A stretch of 64,000 nt of DNA, from the NCBI GenBank assembly GCA_028688995.1, contig JAQTXB010000009.1:1-64000 (forward strand). The letters run 5' to 3'. This document shows positions 29,032 through 37,911 of the stretch, piece by piece. A model generated the notes under the pieces. It saw nothing but the letters and a program-made list of their open reading frames with translations. It made no database searches and had not been told where the DNA came from. The number at the start of each line of letters is the position of its first letter. Positions within the stretch are counted from its first letter, which is position 1. Source of the stretch: Aliarcobacter sp. GTDB taxonomy: Bacteria; Campylobacterota; Campylobacteria; Campylobacterales; Arcobacteraceae. A program made the translations under genes and the position numbers.

Positions 29032-30027
29032 ATGACTAAGTATCTTCTATCTTTTTTAGTAGCAAGTTCATTAACCGTAGCCCAAGAGGTTTCGGTTTAT
29101 GGATCAAGTGATTCTAGTGGAAGTGGTTCTTATGGACTTACTTCTTCTGAAAAACATATCTTGAAAAATCAAGAGAGTATTAATAGTTTAACATCAAAAA
29201 TGGGAGATATTAATTCTTTACTTGAATCTATTAAAACAAGATTAGAAGGCTTAGAATCTACATATGAAGGCGATTCTGCAAAGTTAAATTCAACTTCTAG
29301 AAAAGTTGATGACTTGATGCAGAAAGTTGGTTCTTCTTCAGATTTAGGTTCTAATAAAACAAATTCTTCATCATCAGATGGAGATGCTCAATTGGCTGAT
29401 ACAGTTAATGGTTTAAAAGCCGCACTTACAAAATTATCTACTTTGGTTAATAAAATTAATTCTGAATATGTTTCTTCTAATGAACTAGAAAAGAATATGG
29501 GTCAATTTATTACAAGAGAAGAATTTGAAGCTTTAAAAAAAGCTATGGGAGTTAAAACTTCTCAAGTTTCACCTACAACAAAACTAGATTCAAATAAACC
29601 AGGTGTTGATACTGAGTCTAATAGTAGTGTTGATGTATCTACAAAAAAATTGACAACTCCAGAAGATAAAGCTAATTTATTAAAAGAAGCAAAAAGTGAT
29701 TTTGATTCGAAAAAATATGACTCTTCAACTCCAAAATATGAAAAACTTTTAGAAGCAAATTATAAACCAGCAGAAGTTAATTTCTATTTGGCACAAAATT
29801 GGTATATGAGAAAAAAATATGACGTTGCAATAAGTTATTATAAAAAATCTGCTATGTTAAATGACAAAGCAGCTTATATGCCAACATTATTATTGCATAG
29901 TGCTATTTCATTTGAGAAAACAAAAGACAAAGATAATGCAAAAAGCTTTTATAGTACTTTAATTGATCTTTATCCAAGTTCAAGTGAAGCAAAAGTAGCA
30001 AATCAAAATTTATCAAAATTAAAATAA
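29032..30027 (+). CDS. cpoB: Tol-Pal accessory protein CpoB (YbgF)
   Basis: A 331-residue periplasmic protein. The signal peptide is short (residues 1-17, ending TVAQE). A Ser-rich region and a coiled coil (about 35-75 and 110-145) match the trimerising N-terminus of CpoB. The C-terminal half has TPR repeats (FDSKKYDSSTPKYEKLLEAN, then KYDVAISYYKKSAML and DKDNAKSFYSTLIDLYPSS). It follows pal, the usual place of cpoB/ybgF, and would coordinate outer-membrane constriction with peptidoglycan synthesis. Confidence 0.88.
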   Translation: MTKYLLSFLVASSLTVAQEVSVYGSSDSSGSGSYGLTSSEKHILKNQESINSLTSKMGDINSLLESIKTRLEGLESTYEGDSAKLNSTSRKVDDLMQKVGSSSDLGSNKTNSSSSDGDAQLADTVNGLKAALTKLSTLVNKINSEYVSSNELEKNMGQFITREEFEALKKAMGVKTSQVSPTTKLDSNKPGVDTESNSSVDVSTKKLTTPEDKANLLKEAKSDFDSKKYDSSTPKYEKLLEANYKPAEVNFYLAQNWYMRKKYDVAISYYKKSAMLNDKAAYMPTLLLHSAISFEKTKDKDNAKSFYSTLIDLYPSSSEAKVANQNLSKLK

Positions 30028-30047
30028 ATATTAAATAAGGAAAAAAG

Positions 30048-30629
30048 ATGTCAAAAGTAATAGGTATTGAATATACATTAAAAGATGCGAAAACTGGTGA
30101 GCAATTAGATACAAATGTAGGTCAAGCTCCTTTAGAATTTATTTCAGGAAAAGGTCAAATTATTCCAGGTCTTGAGTCTAAATTAGTTGATATGTCAGCA
30201 AATGAAGAAGCAGATGTTTTAGTTCAGCCAGTTGATGCTTATGGTGAATATAATGATGAAGCTGTTCAAACTTTACCAAAAGAGCAATTTGCTGGAATTG
30301 AATTAGTTGAAGGTATGTCTTTATATGGTACTGGTGAACATGGTGAAACTGTACAAGTTGTAGTTAAATCTTTTTCTGATTCAGATGTTACAATTGATTA
30401 CAATCATCCAATGGCTGGAAGAACTTTAATGTTCACAGTTTCAATTTTATCTTTAAGAGATGCAACTGAAGAAGAGATTCAAACAGGTGTTGTTGGTGGT
30501 ATGGCTGCTATGGGTGGTGGTTGTTGTGGTGGCGGTGGTCACGATCACGGTCATGACCATGGTGCTGGTTCTTGTGGTACAGGAAGCAAAGGTCATGGAC
30601 ATTCTCATGGTGGATGTGGTTGTCACTAA
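30048..30629 (+). CDS. slyD: FKBP-type peptidyl-prolyl isomerase SlyD
   Basis: SlyD is a prolyl isomerase, chaperone and metal carrier involved in NiFe-hydrogenase maturation. The FKBP domain starts VIGIEYTLKDAKTGEQLD and has PLEFISGKGQIIPGLE; an inserted-flap domain spans about 70-125. From about residue 155 the tail is extremely rich in Gly, His and Cys (GGGCCGGGGHDHGHDHGAG, then SCGTGSKGHGHSHGGCGCH), a strong nickel/zinc binding tail. It has no signal peptide. It follows cpoB, as in C. jejuni. Confidence 0.95.
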   Translation: MSKVIGIEYTLKDAKTGEQLDTNVGQAPLEFISGKGQIIPGLESKLVDMSANEEADVLVQPVDAYGEYNDEAVQTLPKEQFAGIELVEGMSLYGTGEHGETVQVVVKSFSDSDVTIDYNHPMAGRTLMFTVSILSLRDATEEEIQTGVVGGMAAMGGGCCGGGGHDHGHDHGAGSCGTGSKGHGHSHGGCGCH

Positions 30630-30656
30630 TCCTTTTTTTATACTAAAAAATATAGA

Positions 30657-30690
30657 TTTTGCCCGAGTGTATTTTTACATTTGGGCAAAA
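30657..30690 (+). terminator. hairpin downstream of slyD, probable terminator
   Basis: TTTTGCCCGAGTGTA pairs with TACATTTGGGCAAAA, allowing two G-U pairs, with a short AT loop. It is the first of two overlapping hairpins after slyD. Confidence 0.65.
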
Positions 30691-30733
30691 CTATTTTTTA
30701 GGGTTATGGTTTTTAACTTTAAAAAATAGTTTT
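30687..30733 (+). terminator. second inverted repeat after slyD, overlapping the first
   Basis: AAAACTATTTTTTA at the left and TAAAAAATAGTTTT at the right are exact complements separated by 19 bases. The left arm shares AAAA with the right arm of the preceding hairpin, so the full stems cannot both form. Confidence 0.45.
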
Positions 30734-30769
30734 ATTAAAAATTAATTAATTTATAAAGAGGTATTTACA

Positions 30770-31699
30770 ATGAAAAAAGTTGCTTTTATTTTTCCTGGTC
30801 AAGGAAGTCAAACTATAGGTATGGGGAAAGATTTTTTTGATAATAGTAATATAGCAAAAGAGATGATTTCAAATGCTAGTTCTAGATTAGGAATTGATTT
30901 TGAGAAACTTTTATTTGAAGAGAATGATAATATTGGTAAAACTGAGTTTACTCAACCTGCAATTTTATTAGTAAGTTCTATTGCAAATGCAATTTTTAAA
31001 GAAAAATATAATATTACTCCTGAATTTGTTTTAGGACATTCTTTAGGTGAATTTTCAGCATTAGTTGCTGCTGGTGCACTTGATTATTTAGATGCAGTTG
31101 AATTGGTTCACAAAAGAGGTTTATTTATGACTGAAGCTTGTGCTGGTGGAAATGCTGGAATGATGGCATTAGTTGGAATTGATGATGCTACAGTTGAAAA
31201 AGTTTGTCTTGAGCAAAGAGAGCTTGGAAAACAAGTTTGGCCAGCAAATTATAATATGGATGGTCAATTAGTTCTTGCAGGTATTAAAGCTGATTTAGAG
31301 GCTCTTGTTGATACTTTTAAAGCTGCTGGTGCAAAAAGAGCAATTGTTTTAGATATGTCAGTTGCAAGTCACTGTGAATTACTAAAAAGTGCTGTTGAGA
31401 GTTTAACTCCTTATTTAGAAAAATTCTTAAAAAATAAATTTGCGCCAGTTATTTCAAATGTTACAACTGAAGCATATTCAACGAAAGCTGAAGCTATTAA
31501 ATTATTATCAGCTCAACTTACAAGTCCAGTTAAATATAAACAATCAATAAGTTCACATGAACATGAAGTTGATTTATTTATTGAATTTGGAAATGGAATA
31601 GTTTTAAAAGGTTTAAATAAAAAAATCACAAAAGTTCCAACAATTAATGTTTCTGATATGAATACATTAGAAGCAATTGCAGGTGAATTAAATGACTAA
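30770..31699 (+). CDS. fabD: malonyl-CoA:ACP transacylase
   Basis: FabD moves malonyl from CoA to acyl carrier protein for fatty-acid synthesis. The 309-residue protein has PGQGSQ at residues 9-14, the nucleophile elbow GHSLGE with Ser91, an Arg in the middle (VHKRGLFM), and the catalytic His in SVASHCELL. QLTSPVKYKQSI and the final IEFGNGIVLKGL are typical. It overlaps mtnN by 8 bases, so the two are coupled. Confidence 0.97.
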   Translation: MKKVAFIFPGQGSQTIGMGKDFFDNSNIAKEMISNASSRLGIDFEKLLFEENDNIGKTEFTQPAILLVSSIANAIFKEKYNITPEFVLGHSLGEFSALVAAGALDYLDAVELVHKRGLFMTEACAGGNAGMMALVGIDDATVEKVCLEQRELGKQVWPANYNMDGQLVLAGIKADLEALVDTFKAAGAKRAIVLDMSVASHCELLKSAVESLTPYLEKFLKNKFAPVISNVTTEAYSTKAEAIKLLSAQLTSPVKYKQSISSHEHEVDLFIEFGNGIVLKGLNKKITKVPTINVSDMNTLEAIAGELND

Positions 31700-32387
31700 A
31701 TTAGCAATAATGGGGGCTATGGAAGAGGAAATTGAACCTCTTTTAGCCTATTTTGATAGTGTAAATATTGTTGAGTTTGCTAATAATAAATATTATGAAG
31801 TTTCTTACAATGGATTAGATATTGTTATTGCTTATTCAAAAATTGGAAAAGTATTTGCAAGTTTAACAGCTGCAACTATGATTGAGAAATTTGGATGTGA
31901 TACTCTTTTATTTTCAGGAGTTGCAGGTGGTATTAATCCTGAACTTAAAATTGGTGATTTAATTATTGCCGATAAATTATGTCAACATGATTTAGATATT
32001 ACAGCATTTGGACATCCTTTTGGATATGTTCCAGGTGGAAAAGTATTTGTTGAAACATCAAAAGAATTAAGAGAAGTTGCCATTAAAGTTGCAAATGAAA
32101 ATGATTTAAAAGTAATCGTTGGAACTATTGCAACTGGTGATCAATTTGTTCATTCAACACAAAGAAAAGAGTTTATTCAAAATACTTTTAATGCTGATGC
32201 CCTAGAAATGGAAGGAGCAAGTGTTGCTGTTGTTTGTGATGCTTTAAATGTTCCGTTTTTTATATTAAGAGCTATTTCTGATAGTGCTGATATGGATGCT
32301 GGATTTGATTTTGATGAATTCTTAAAATCAAGTGCTAAAAATTCTGCTGATTATTTAATCAAAATTTTAAAAGAGTTGAAAAAATAA
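31692..32387 (+). CDS. mtnN: 5'-methylthioadenosine/S-adenosylhomocysteine nucleosidase
   Basis: MtnN (Pfs) removes adenine from MTA, SAH and, in Campylobacterota, 6-amino-6-deoxyfutalosine in the menaquinone pathway. It begins LAIMGAMEEEIEPLL with the catalytic Glu. SGVAGGINPELKIGDLIIA and FNADALEMEGASVA (purine/ribose-binding Glu) are the nucleosidase signatures, followed by LRAISDSADMDA with the catalytic Asp. Length 231 is standard. A strong terminator follows, closing the conserved core block. Confidence 0.96.
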   Translation: MTKLAIMGAMEEEIEPLLAYFDSVNIVEFANNKYYEVSYNGLDIVIAYSKIGKVFASLTAATMIEKFGCDTLLFSGVAGGINPELKIGDLIIADKLCQHDLDITAFGHPFGYVPGGKVFVETSKELREVAIKVANENDLKVIVGTIATGDQFVHSTQRKEFIQNTFNADALEMEGASVAVVCDALNVPFFILRAISDSADMDAGFDFDEFLKSSAKNSADYLIKILKELKK

Positions 32388-32404
32388 CTCTTTTAAATCT
32401 CAAT

Positions 32405-32437
32405 AAAACTGAAACTATTTTTTTGTTTCAGTTTTTC
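32405..32437 (+). terminator. rho-independent terminator after mtnN
   Basis: AAAACTGAAAC and GTTTCAGTTTT form a perfect 11-bp stem with a T-rich 9-base loop and a T tail. Confidence 0.88.
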
Positions 32438-32486
32438 TTTTATAAAATCTTTTTTATTTAATTTTCTTTTTAAGCTTTTAAAAGAC

Positions 32487-32515
32487 ACTTTTAACACTCT
32501 AAGAGATGTTAAAGT
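32487..32515 (+). promoter_or_regulatory. hairpin in the leader of the amino-acid symporter gene
   Basis: ACTTTTAACA-CTCT pairs with AGAG-A-TGTTAAAGT with one bulge, followed by TTTTCT, about 28 bases before the start codon. It could be an attenuator or a leftover terminator; no aptamer class was recognised. Confidence 0.4.
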
Positions 32516-32542
32516 TTTCTATATATAAATTAAGGAGATAAA

Positions 32543-33985
32543 ATGTTCGCAGAAATTAACACATTTCTAAATGATCTTATCTGGGGAAATATTCTAATAT
32601 ATTTACTACCAGCTCTTGGAGTCTTTTTTACTATTAGTTCTAGATTTGTTCAATTTAGATATTTTTTTAAAATGTTCAATATTTTAAGAGATACAGTACA
32701 TGACAAAGATGGACATATTAGTTCATTTCAAGCTTTAATGTTAAGTGTAGCTGGTCGTGTTGGTGGTGGTAATATTGCTGGTGTTGCAGTTGCTATTACT
32801 CTGGGTGGTGCTGGTGCTGTATTTTGGATGTGGGTTATTGCTTTAGTTGGAATGGCTACAAGTTTCTTTGAGTGTTCACTAGCACAATTATATAAAGAAA
32901 AAGATGGATTAGATTCTTGTGTTTATAGAGGTGGTCCAGCGTATTATGCAACTAAAGGTTTAGGGAAAAGATGGTTAGGTGTTGTAATTTCTGTTTTACT
33001 TTTAATTACATTTGGATTTGCATTTAATGCAACTCAATCATTTATTATTACTACTTCTTTTGAAGCTTCATTTAATTTACCAACTTGGGTAAGTGGAATT
33101 GCTTTAACTATTGTTTTTGGTGTTACAATTTTTGGTGGAGTAAGAAGAATTGCTAGAATGTCAGAAGTTATTGTTCCAATTATGGCTTTAGGATATTTAT
33201 TAATTGCACTTGTAGTTATAGTTTTAAATATAAATGAAATTCCATCTTTAATAGTAATGATAATTCATGAGGCATTTAATCCAAGCTCAGCAATTGCTGG
33301 TGGAGTTGGTGCTGTTATTTTACAAGGTGCAAAAAGAGGTATGTTCTCAAATGAAGCAGGACTTGGAAGTGCACCAAATGTTGCAGCAGTTGCTTATGTT
33401 GCTCATCCTGTTCAACAAGGAATTGTTCAATCATTCTCAGTATTTATTGATACAATCATATTATGCTCTTGTACAGCCTTTATAATTCTTTTATCAGGTG
33501 TTTATACGCCAGGAGTTGCAGGTGTTCAAGGAATTTTATTAACTCAAAATGCTTTAATTGAACATATTGGGCCATTAGGTGGATATTTTGTAACAATTGC
33601 ACTATTTTTATTTGGTTTTTCTTCTATGATTTATAACTACTATTTAGCTGAAAATAGTTTAAATTTCTTTAGTAAAGGAAATGTTACTGTATTTAATATT
33701 TTTAGAGTAGTTTGTATTTTACTTGTTATTTGGGGTTCTTTCCAAGATTTAAGCTCTATTTTTGCTTTTGCAGATTTAAGTATGGGTTTATTAGCAATTC
33801 TTAATATGATTGTAATTGCTTTATTATATAAGCCAGTATTAAAACTAATCAGAGGTTATGAAAGACAAGTAAAAGAGGGGAAAACACCTGTTCTTAGATA
33901 TAACGATTATGTTGAGTTTAATTTTGAAAAAGATACGTGGAAAGAGATTGTTGATAATATCAATGATAAAAAAACAAAAGATTAA
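32543..33985 (+). CDS. alanine/glycine:cation symporter (AGCS family)
   Basis: A 480-residue integral membrane protein with about ten or eleven hydrophobic segments. It carries the AGCS signatures GRVGGGNIAGVAVAITLGGAGAVFWMW near residue 72-98 and the later KRGMFSNEAGLGSAPNVAA region. These transporters take up alanine or glycine with sodium or protons. An AAGGAG site precedes the ATG. It lies just upstream of a two-component system and aspartase, suggesting an amino-acid use locus. Confidence 0.93.
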   Translation: MFAEINTFLNDLIWGNILIYLLPALGVFFTISSRFVQFRYFFKMFNILRDTVHDKDGHISSFQALMLSVAGRVGGGNIAGVAVAITLGGAGAVFWMWVIALVGMATSFFECSLAQLYKEKDGLDSCVYRGGPAYYATKGLGKRWLGVVISVLLLITFGFAFNATQSFIITTSFEASFNLPTWVSGIALTIVFGVTIFGGVRRIARMSEVIVPIMALGYLLIALVVIVLNINEIPSLIVMIIHEAFNPSSAIAGGVGAVILQGAKRGMFSNEAGLGSAPNVAAVAYVAHPVQQGIVQSFSVFIDTIILCSCTAFIILLSGVYTPGVAGVQGILLTQNALIEHIGPLGGYFVTIALFLFGFSSMIYNYYLAENSLNFFSKGNVTVFNIFRVVCILLVIWGSFQDLSSIFAFADLSMGLLAILNMIVIALLYKPVLKLIRGYERQVKEGKTPVLRYNDYVEFNFEKDTWKEIVDNINDKKTKD

Positions 33986-34000
33986 ATTTAGATTTCATTT

Positions 34001-34029
34001 TTAGGGGAAATATCTAAAATTTCCCCTAA
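34001..34029 (+). terminator. hairpin after the symporter gene
   Basis: TTAGGGGAAAT and ATTTCCCCTAA form a perfect 11-bp stem with a 7-base loop. The T tract after it is weak (TACTTTT). Confidence 0.7.
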
Positions 34030-34086
34030 TACTTTTAAGTAATATTTAGACATTATAAATTTACAATTATTTTTAGAAGGTTTTTT

Positions 34087-35211
34087 ATGTTTAATAAAGA
34101 GGGAATTCCTTTTTTTACTGTTATTATTCCTTTTCTTTGCATTATATTTATTTCCTTTCTTGCAGTTTCATACAATTTAAAAATTTCTCAAAGTTATTTC
34201 CAATTAGAATTAAAAGAGTATAAAGAGCTCTATATTAAAACAAATGTAGATACTAAAACATTAGATTTACTAATTGAGAAGAAAATAGCAGAACATGAAA
34301 AACAAGATAAAATATTTTCAGATTTTATGCTTGTTGTTTCATTAGTTGTTCTTTTTTTTATGACTTTTTTCTCTTTTCTAATGATTTCAATTGTAAAAGA
34401 AGTTATTAGAAAATATAAAAAAGAGGTTCAATATAGAGAAGATGAACTCAAAGCTTTAAATGACAATTTATTTATGAAAGTTCAATATGGAATTCAAGAA
34501 GCAAAACAAAAAGATAAAAAAATATTAGAGCAAGCAAAACTTGCAAGAATTGGTTCAATGATTAGTATGATTGCCCATCAATGGCGACAACCTCTTAGCC
34601 AATTATCAGGTATTTTAATGGAATTAGAAACAGCAACTAGATTCAAAAAAGTTGATGAAAATCATATCTACAATGCCATTGAAAAAAGTGATAAGATGAT
34701 TGAATTTATGTCAAATACAATTGATGATTTTAGAAATTTCTATAAACCAGATAAAATAAAAGAGGAATTTTTAGTATCGCTTGCTTGTTCAAAAGCTATA
34801 AATATAATAGATGCAACATTAAAAAATTTTGGAATAGAGTTAAATGTAGATGTGATAAATGATAAAAAAGTTTATGGTTATCCAACTGAGTTTGCGCAAG
34901 TTATTTTAAATTTACTTAGTAATGCAAAAGATGTATTGGTTGAAAAAGAGATTAAAAATCCACGAATAGATATAAGGATTGATTCAAAAGGAGTTTTATC
35001 AACAATTACTATAAAAGATAATGCAGGTGGAATACATGAAAAAAATCAAGAATTGATTTTTGATCCCTATTATAGTACAAAAGATTCATCAAAAGGAACA
35101 GGTCTTGGACTTTATATTTCAAAACTCATTATTGAGCGAAATATGGGTGGAGAGTTAAGTGTTCATAATGATGAAGAGGGTGCTGTTTTTAAAATCGTAA
35201 TCGCAGGATAA
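34087..35211 (+). CDS. sensor histidine kinase
   Basis: A 374-residue kinase with two membrane helices (about residues 10-28 and 83-107) around a short periplasmic segment of about 55 residues. A coiled coil then leads to the phosphoacceptor motif MIAHQWRQPLSQL with His164. The ATPase domain is complete: N-box VILNLLSNAKDVL, G1 DNAGGI, F box IFDPYYSTK, and G2 GTGLGLYISK. This H-box belongs to the type common in Campylobacterota and Desulfobacterota. It is four bases from the response regulator gene. Confidence 0.93.
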   Translation: MFNKEGIPFFTVIIPFLCIIFISFLAVSYNLKISQSYFQLELKEYKELYIKTNVDTKTLDLLIEKKIAEHEKQDKIFSDFMLVVSLVVLFFMTFFSFLMISIVKEVIRKYKKEVQYREDELKALNDNLFMKVQYGIQEAKQKDKKILEQAKLARIGSMISMIAHQWRQPLSQLSGILMELETATRFKKVDENHIYNAIEKSDKMIEFMSNTIDDFRNFYKPDKIKEEFLVSLACSKAINIIDATLKNFGIELNVDVINDKKVYGYPTEFAQVILNLLSNAKDVLVEKEIKNPRIDIRIDSKGVLSTITIKDNAGGIHEKNQELIFDPYYSTKDSSKGTGLGLYISKLIIERNMGGELSVHNDEEGAVFKIVIAG

Positions 35212-35214
35212 ATT

Positions 35215-35895
35215 ATGCAAGAAGAGTTAATAAAAGAGTTAAAAGATATTTCAATATTATGTGTTGAAGATGAAGATGGTATTCGAGAGATGATAGTAAG
35301 TACCTTAAAGTACTATTTTAATGAAGTTTATGAAGCAAGTAATGGAGAAGAAGGTTATGAATTATATGATTATTATAAACCTAAAATTGTATTAACTGAC
35401 ATTCAAATGAAAAATGGTAATGGCTTAGATTTAGTAAAAAAGATTAGAGAAACTGATAGTGAAACCATGATTATAATGTTAACAGCTCACTCAAATGAGG
35501 AGTATTTAATAGAATTAATAAATTTAAATATTAATCATTTTATTTTAAAACCTTTGAATACAAAAAAGCTAAATGAGGCTTTTGAAAAATATTTGGCAAA
35601 AGCAAAAAAACCTATTTTATTATGTGAAGATTTGATTTTAGATTTACAAAAAAGAGAATTGATTTATAAAGGAAGTGAAATTATTCCTTTAAGAAAAAGG
35701 GAAAAGGATTTTTTAGAGCTTTTATGTAGAAAAAAAGGTGCGCTTTTGAAATATGAAGAGATAGAATTTCAACTTTGGAATGACAAAGAGATGACAACCC
35801 ATGCTTTAAAATCTTTTATAAAAGAGTTAAGACATAAAATACCAATAAATGTAATCAAAAATATACCACAAGAGGGATATACTTTACAACAATAA
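35215..35895 (+). CDS. OmpR/PhoB-type response regulator
   Basis: The N-terminal receiver has the acidic pocket VEDEDG and the phosphoacceptor Asp62 in VLTDIQMKNGNG, then the conserved Thr/Ser in MLTAHS and Lys in FILKPL. The C-terminal winged helix (about residues 140-226) shows LRKREKDFLELLCRKKGALLKYEEIE, a transcriptional-regulator C domain. It forms a pair with the adjacent kinase. Targets are not known; neighbours suggest regulation of amino-acid transport or aspartate degradation. Confidence 0.93.
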   Translation: MQEELIKELKDISILCVEDEDGIREMIVSTLKYYFNEVYEASNGEEGYELYDYYKPKIVLTDIQMKNGNGLDLVKKIRETDSETMIIMLTAHSNEEYLIELINLNINHFILKPLNTKKLNEAFEKYLAKAKKPILLCEDLILDLQKRELIYKGSEIIPLRKREKDFLELLCRKKGALLKYEEIEFQLWNDKEMTTHALKSFIKELRHKIPINVIKNIPQEGYTLQQ

Positions 35896-35959
35896 AACTA
35901 CTTTTTATACACTTTACTTGTATATTATTTTAAATAAATTATTAATTGAGAGGATTATA

Positions 35960-37372
35960 ATGGAAAAGTTACACAGAATTGAAAAAGATTTTTTAGGTGA
36001 AAAAGAGATTGAAACAAGTAAATATTATGGAATTCAAACATTAAGAGCAAAAGAGAATTTCAATATTACTAAAACAGATATTTCATTGTTTCCAAATTTT
36101 ATAAAATCACTTGCAAAAGTAAAAAAAGCTTGTGCTTTAACTAACTATGAGTTAGGTGATTTATCTGATATGCAAAAAGATGCAATTGTTCAAGCTTGTA
36201 ATGAAATAATTGATGGAAAATTTCATGACCAATTTATTGTTGACCCAATTCAAGGTGGAGCTGGAACTTCTACAAATATGAATGCAAATGAAGTTATTGC
36301 AAATCGTGCTTTAGAGATTTTGGGAAAACCAAAAAGTTCGTATGATATTATTCATCCAAATAATCATATAAACATGAGTCAATCAACAAATGACGTTTAT
36401 CCAACAGCAATTAAACTGACTCTTCATGAATTAATATATAAATTAAAAGAGTCGTTGAGATTTTTAAGAGATTGTTTTGAAGAAAAATCTATTGAGTTTA
36501 ATGATGTTTTAAAAATGGGAAGAACACAGTTACAAGATGCTGTTCCTATGACTTTAGGACAAGAATTTAAAACATTTGCAGTTATGATTGATGCGGATAT
36601 TTTTAAATTAAGAGATGTACAAGCTCACTTAAGAGAAGTTAATTTAGGTGCAACTGCAATTGGTACAGGAATTAATTCAAAAGCTGCATATCAAAGAAAA
36701 GTTATTTCAAACCTAAGAGAAGTTACAGGTGTTGATTATGTTGCAGCTGGAGATTTAATTGAAGCTACTCAAGATACAGGTTCATTTGTACATATTTCTG
36801 GGATGTTAAAAAGTATTGCAATTAAAGTATCAAAAATTTGTAATGATTTAAGACTTTTAAGTTCTGGACCACGTGCAGGATTTAATGAAATTAATCTTCC
36901 TCCAATGCAACCTGGATCTTCAATCATGCCTGGAAAAGTAAATCCAGTAATTCCTGAAGTTGTAAACCAAGTTGCTTTTGAAGTAATTGGTGCTGATATG
37001 ACAATTGCAATGGCAAGTGAAGGAGGACAATTACAATTAAATGTATTTGAACCTTTAATTGCTTATAAATTATTTACTTCAATTAATATGATGAGAAGAG
37101 CATTTTATTCTTTAGGTGAAAAATGTGTTAAAGGTATTACTGCAAATGAAGAAGTTTGTATGGAAAATATCTTAAACTCAGTAACTTTAGTAACTTGTTT
37201 AAATCCAATTTTAGGATATGAAAAAAGTTCAGCACTTGCAAAAGAAGCTTTAAAAACAAACAAAAGAGTTTATGACATTATTTTAGAACAAGAGTTATTT
37301 ACAAAAGAAGAACTTGATGAATTATTAAGACCTGAAAATATGGTAAATAATTTAAAAAAGGAGACAAAATGA
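35960..37372 (+). CDS. aspA: aspartate ammonia-lyase
   Basis: Aspartase converts aspartate to fumarate and ammonia, feeding fumarate respiration. It begins HRIEKDFLGEKEIETSKYYGIQT, the family start. The substrate loop is GSSIMPGKVNPVIPE, the fumarase/aspartase superfamily signature with the catalytic serine. I choose ATG 35960 (470 residues) with GAGAGGA about 5 bases upstream; an in-frame ATG at 35918 would add residues without a ribosome-binding site. The stop overlaps the asparaginase-like gene as ATGA. Confidence 0.96.
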   Translation: MEKLHRIEKDFLGEKEIETSKYYGIQTLRAKENFNITKTDISLFPNFIKSLAKVKKACALTNYELGDLSDMQKDAIVQACNEIIDGKFHDQFIVDPIQGGAGTSTNMNANEVIANRALEILGKPKSSYDIIHPNNHINMSQSTNDVYPTAIKLTLHELIYKLKESLRFLRDCFEEKSIEFNDVLKMGRTQLQDAVPMTLGQEFKTFAVMIDADIFKLRDVQAHLREVNLGATAIGTGINSKAAYQRKVISNLREVTGVDYVAAGDLIEATQDTGSFVHISGMLKSIAIKVSKICNDLRLLSSGPRAGFNEINLPPMQPGSSIMPGKVNPVIPEVVNQVAFEVIGADMTIAMASEGGQLQLNVFEPLIAYKLFTSINMMRRAFYSLGEKCVKGITANEEVCMENILNSVTLVTCLNPILGYEKSSALAKEALKTNKRVYDIILEQELFTKEELDELLRPENMVNNLKKETK

Positions 37373-37863
37373 AAATAACTGTATTAAATACAGGTGGAAC
37401 ATTTAACAAAAGATATAATCCAATCAAAGGACAATTAGAAGTTCCAACTGATAATATCGCATTAGACAAGATTGTAAAATCTTGTTTTAATGTACAATTT
37501 GACATTAAAAATATTGTTTCAAAAGATAGTTTAGATTTTACTCAAGAAGATAGAGAAACTATTTTAAAAGAGATACAAAATAGCACAAGTGATAAAATTA
37601 TCATTATTCACGGAACTGATACAGTTGATTTAACTTCAAAATTTATTGAAGATAAAATTCAAGGTAAAAAAATAGTTTTCACAGGTGCAATGGTTCCTAT
37701 GAGTATTGATGAAGTTGAAGCAACTATGAATTTTTCTCAAGCAATTGGATTCTTAAATGCACCAATAGAAAATGGTATTTATTTATCAATGCATGGGGTT
37801 GTAGTTGAGCATTCAAAATTAGTAAAAGATAGAAGTGTAGGGCAATTTTTAGTTAAGAATTAA
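37369..37863 (+). CDS. single-domain L-asparaginase-like protein
   Basis: The 164-residue protein matches only the N-terminal domain of type I/II asparaginase. It has the first catalytic motif NTGGTFNK (Thr8) near the N-terminus and the second motif IIHGTDTVDLTS at about residue 80. KKIVFTGAMVPM corresponds to the third conserved stretch. The roughly 110-residue C-terminal domain of the usual 320-350 residue enzyme is missing, with no remnant before the next gene. Translational coupling to aspA would fit a path asparagine to aspartate to fumarate, but activity of a single-domain form is inference. Confidence 0.82.
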   Translation: MKITVLNTGGTFNKRYNPIKGQLEVPTDNIALDKIVKSCFNVQFDIKNIVSKDSLDFTQEDRETILKEIQNSTSDKIIIIHGTDTVDLTSKFIEDKIQGKKIVFTGAMVPMSIDEVEATMNFSQAIGFLNAPIENGIYLSMHGVVVEHSKLVKDRSVGQFLVKN

Positions 37864-37911
37864 GTATTAAAATTGAATAATATGACAATTTAAAATAATA
37901 GGACGATTGCC

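Noticed and set aside
30460..30729. Open frame overlapping the slyD 3' end in another frame
   Set aside because: It is a shadow of the Gly/His-rich slyD tail, with Val-rich low-complexity translation.
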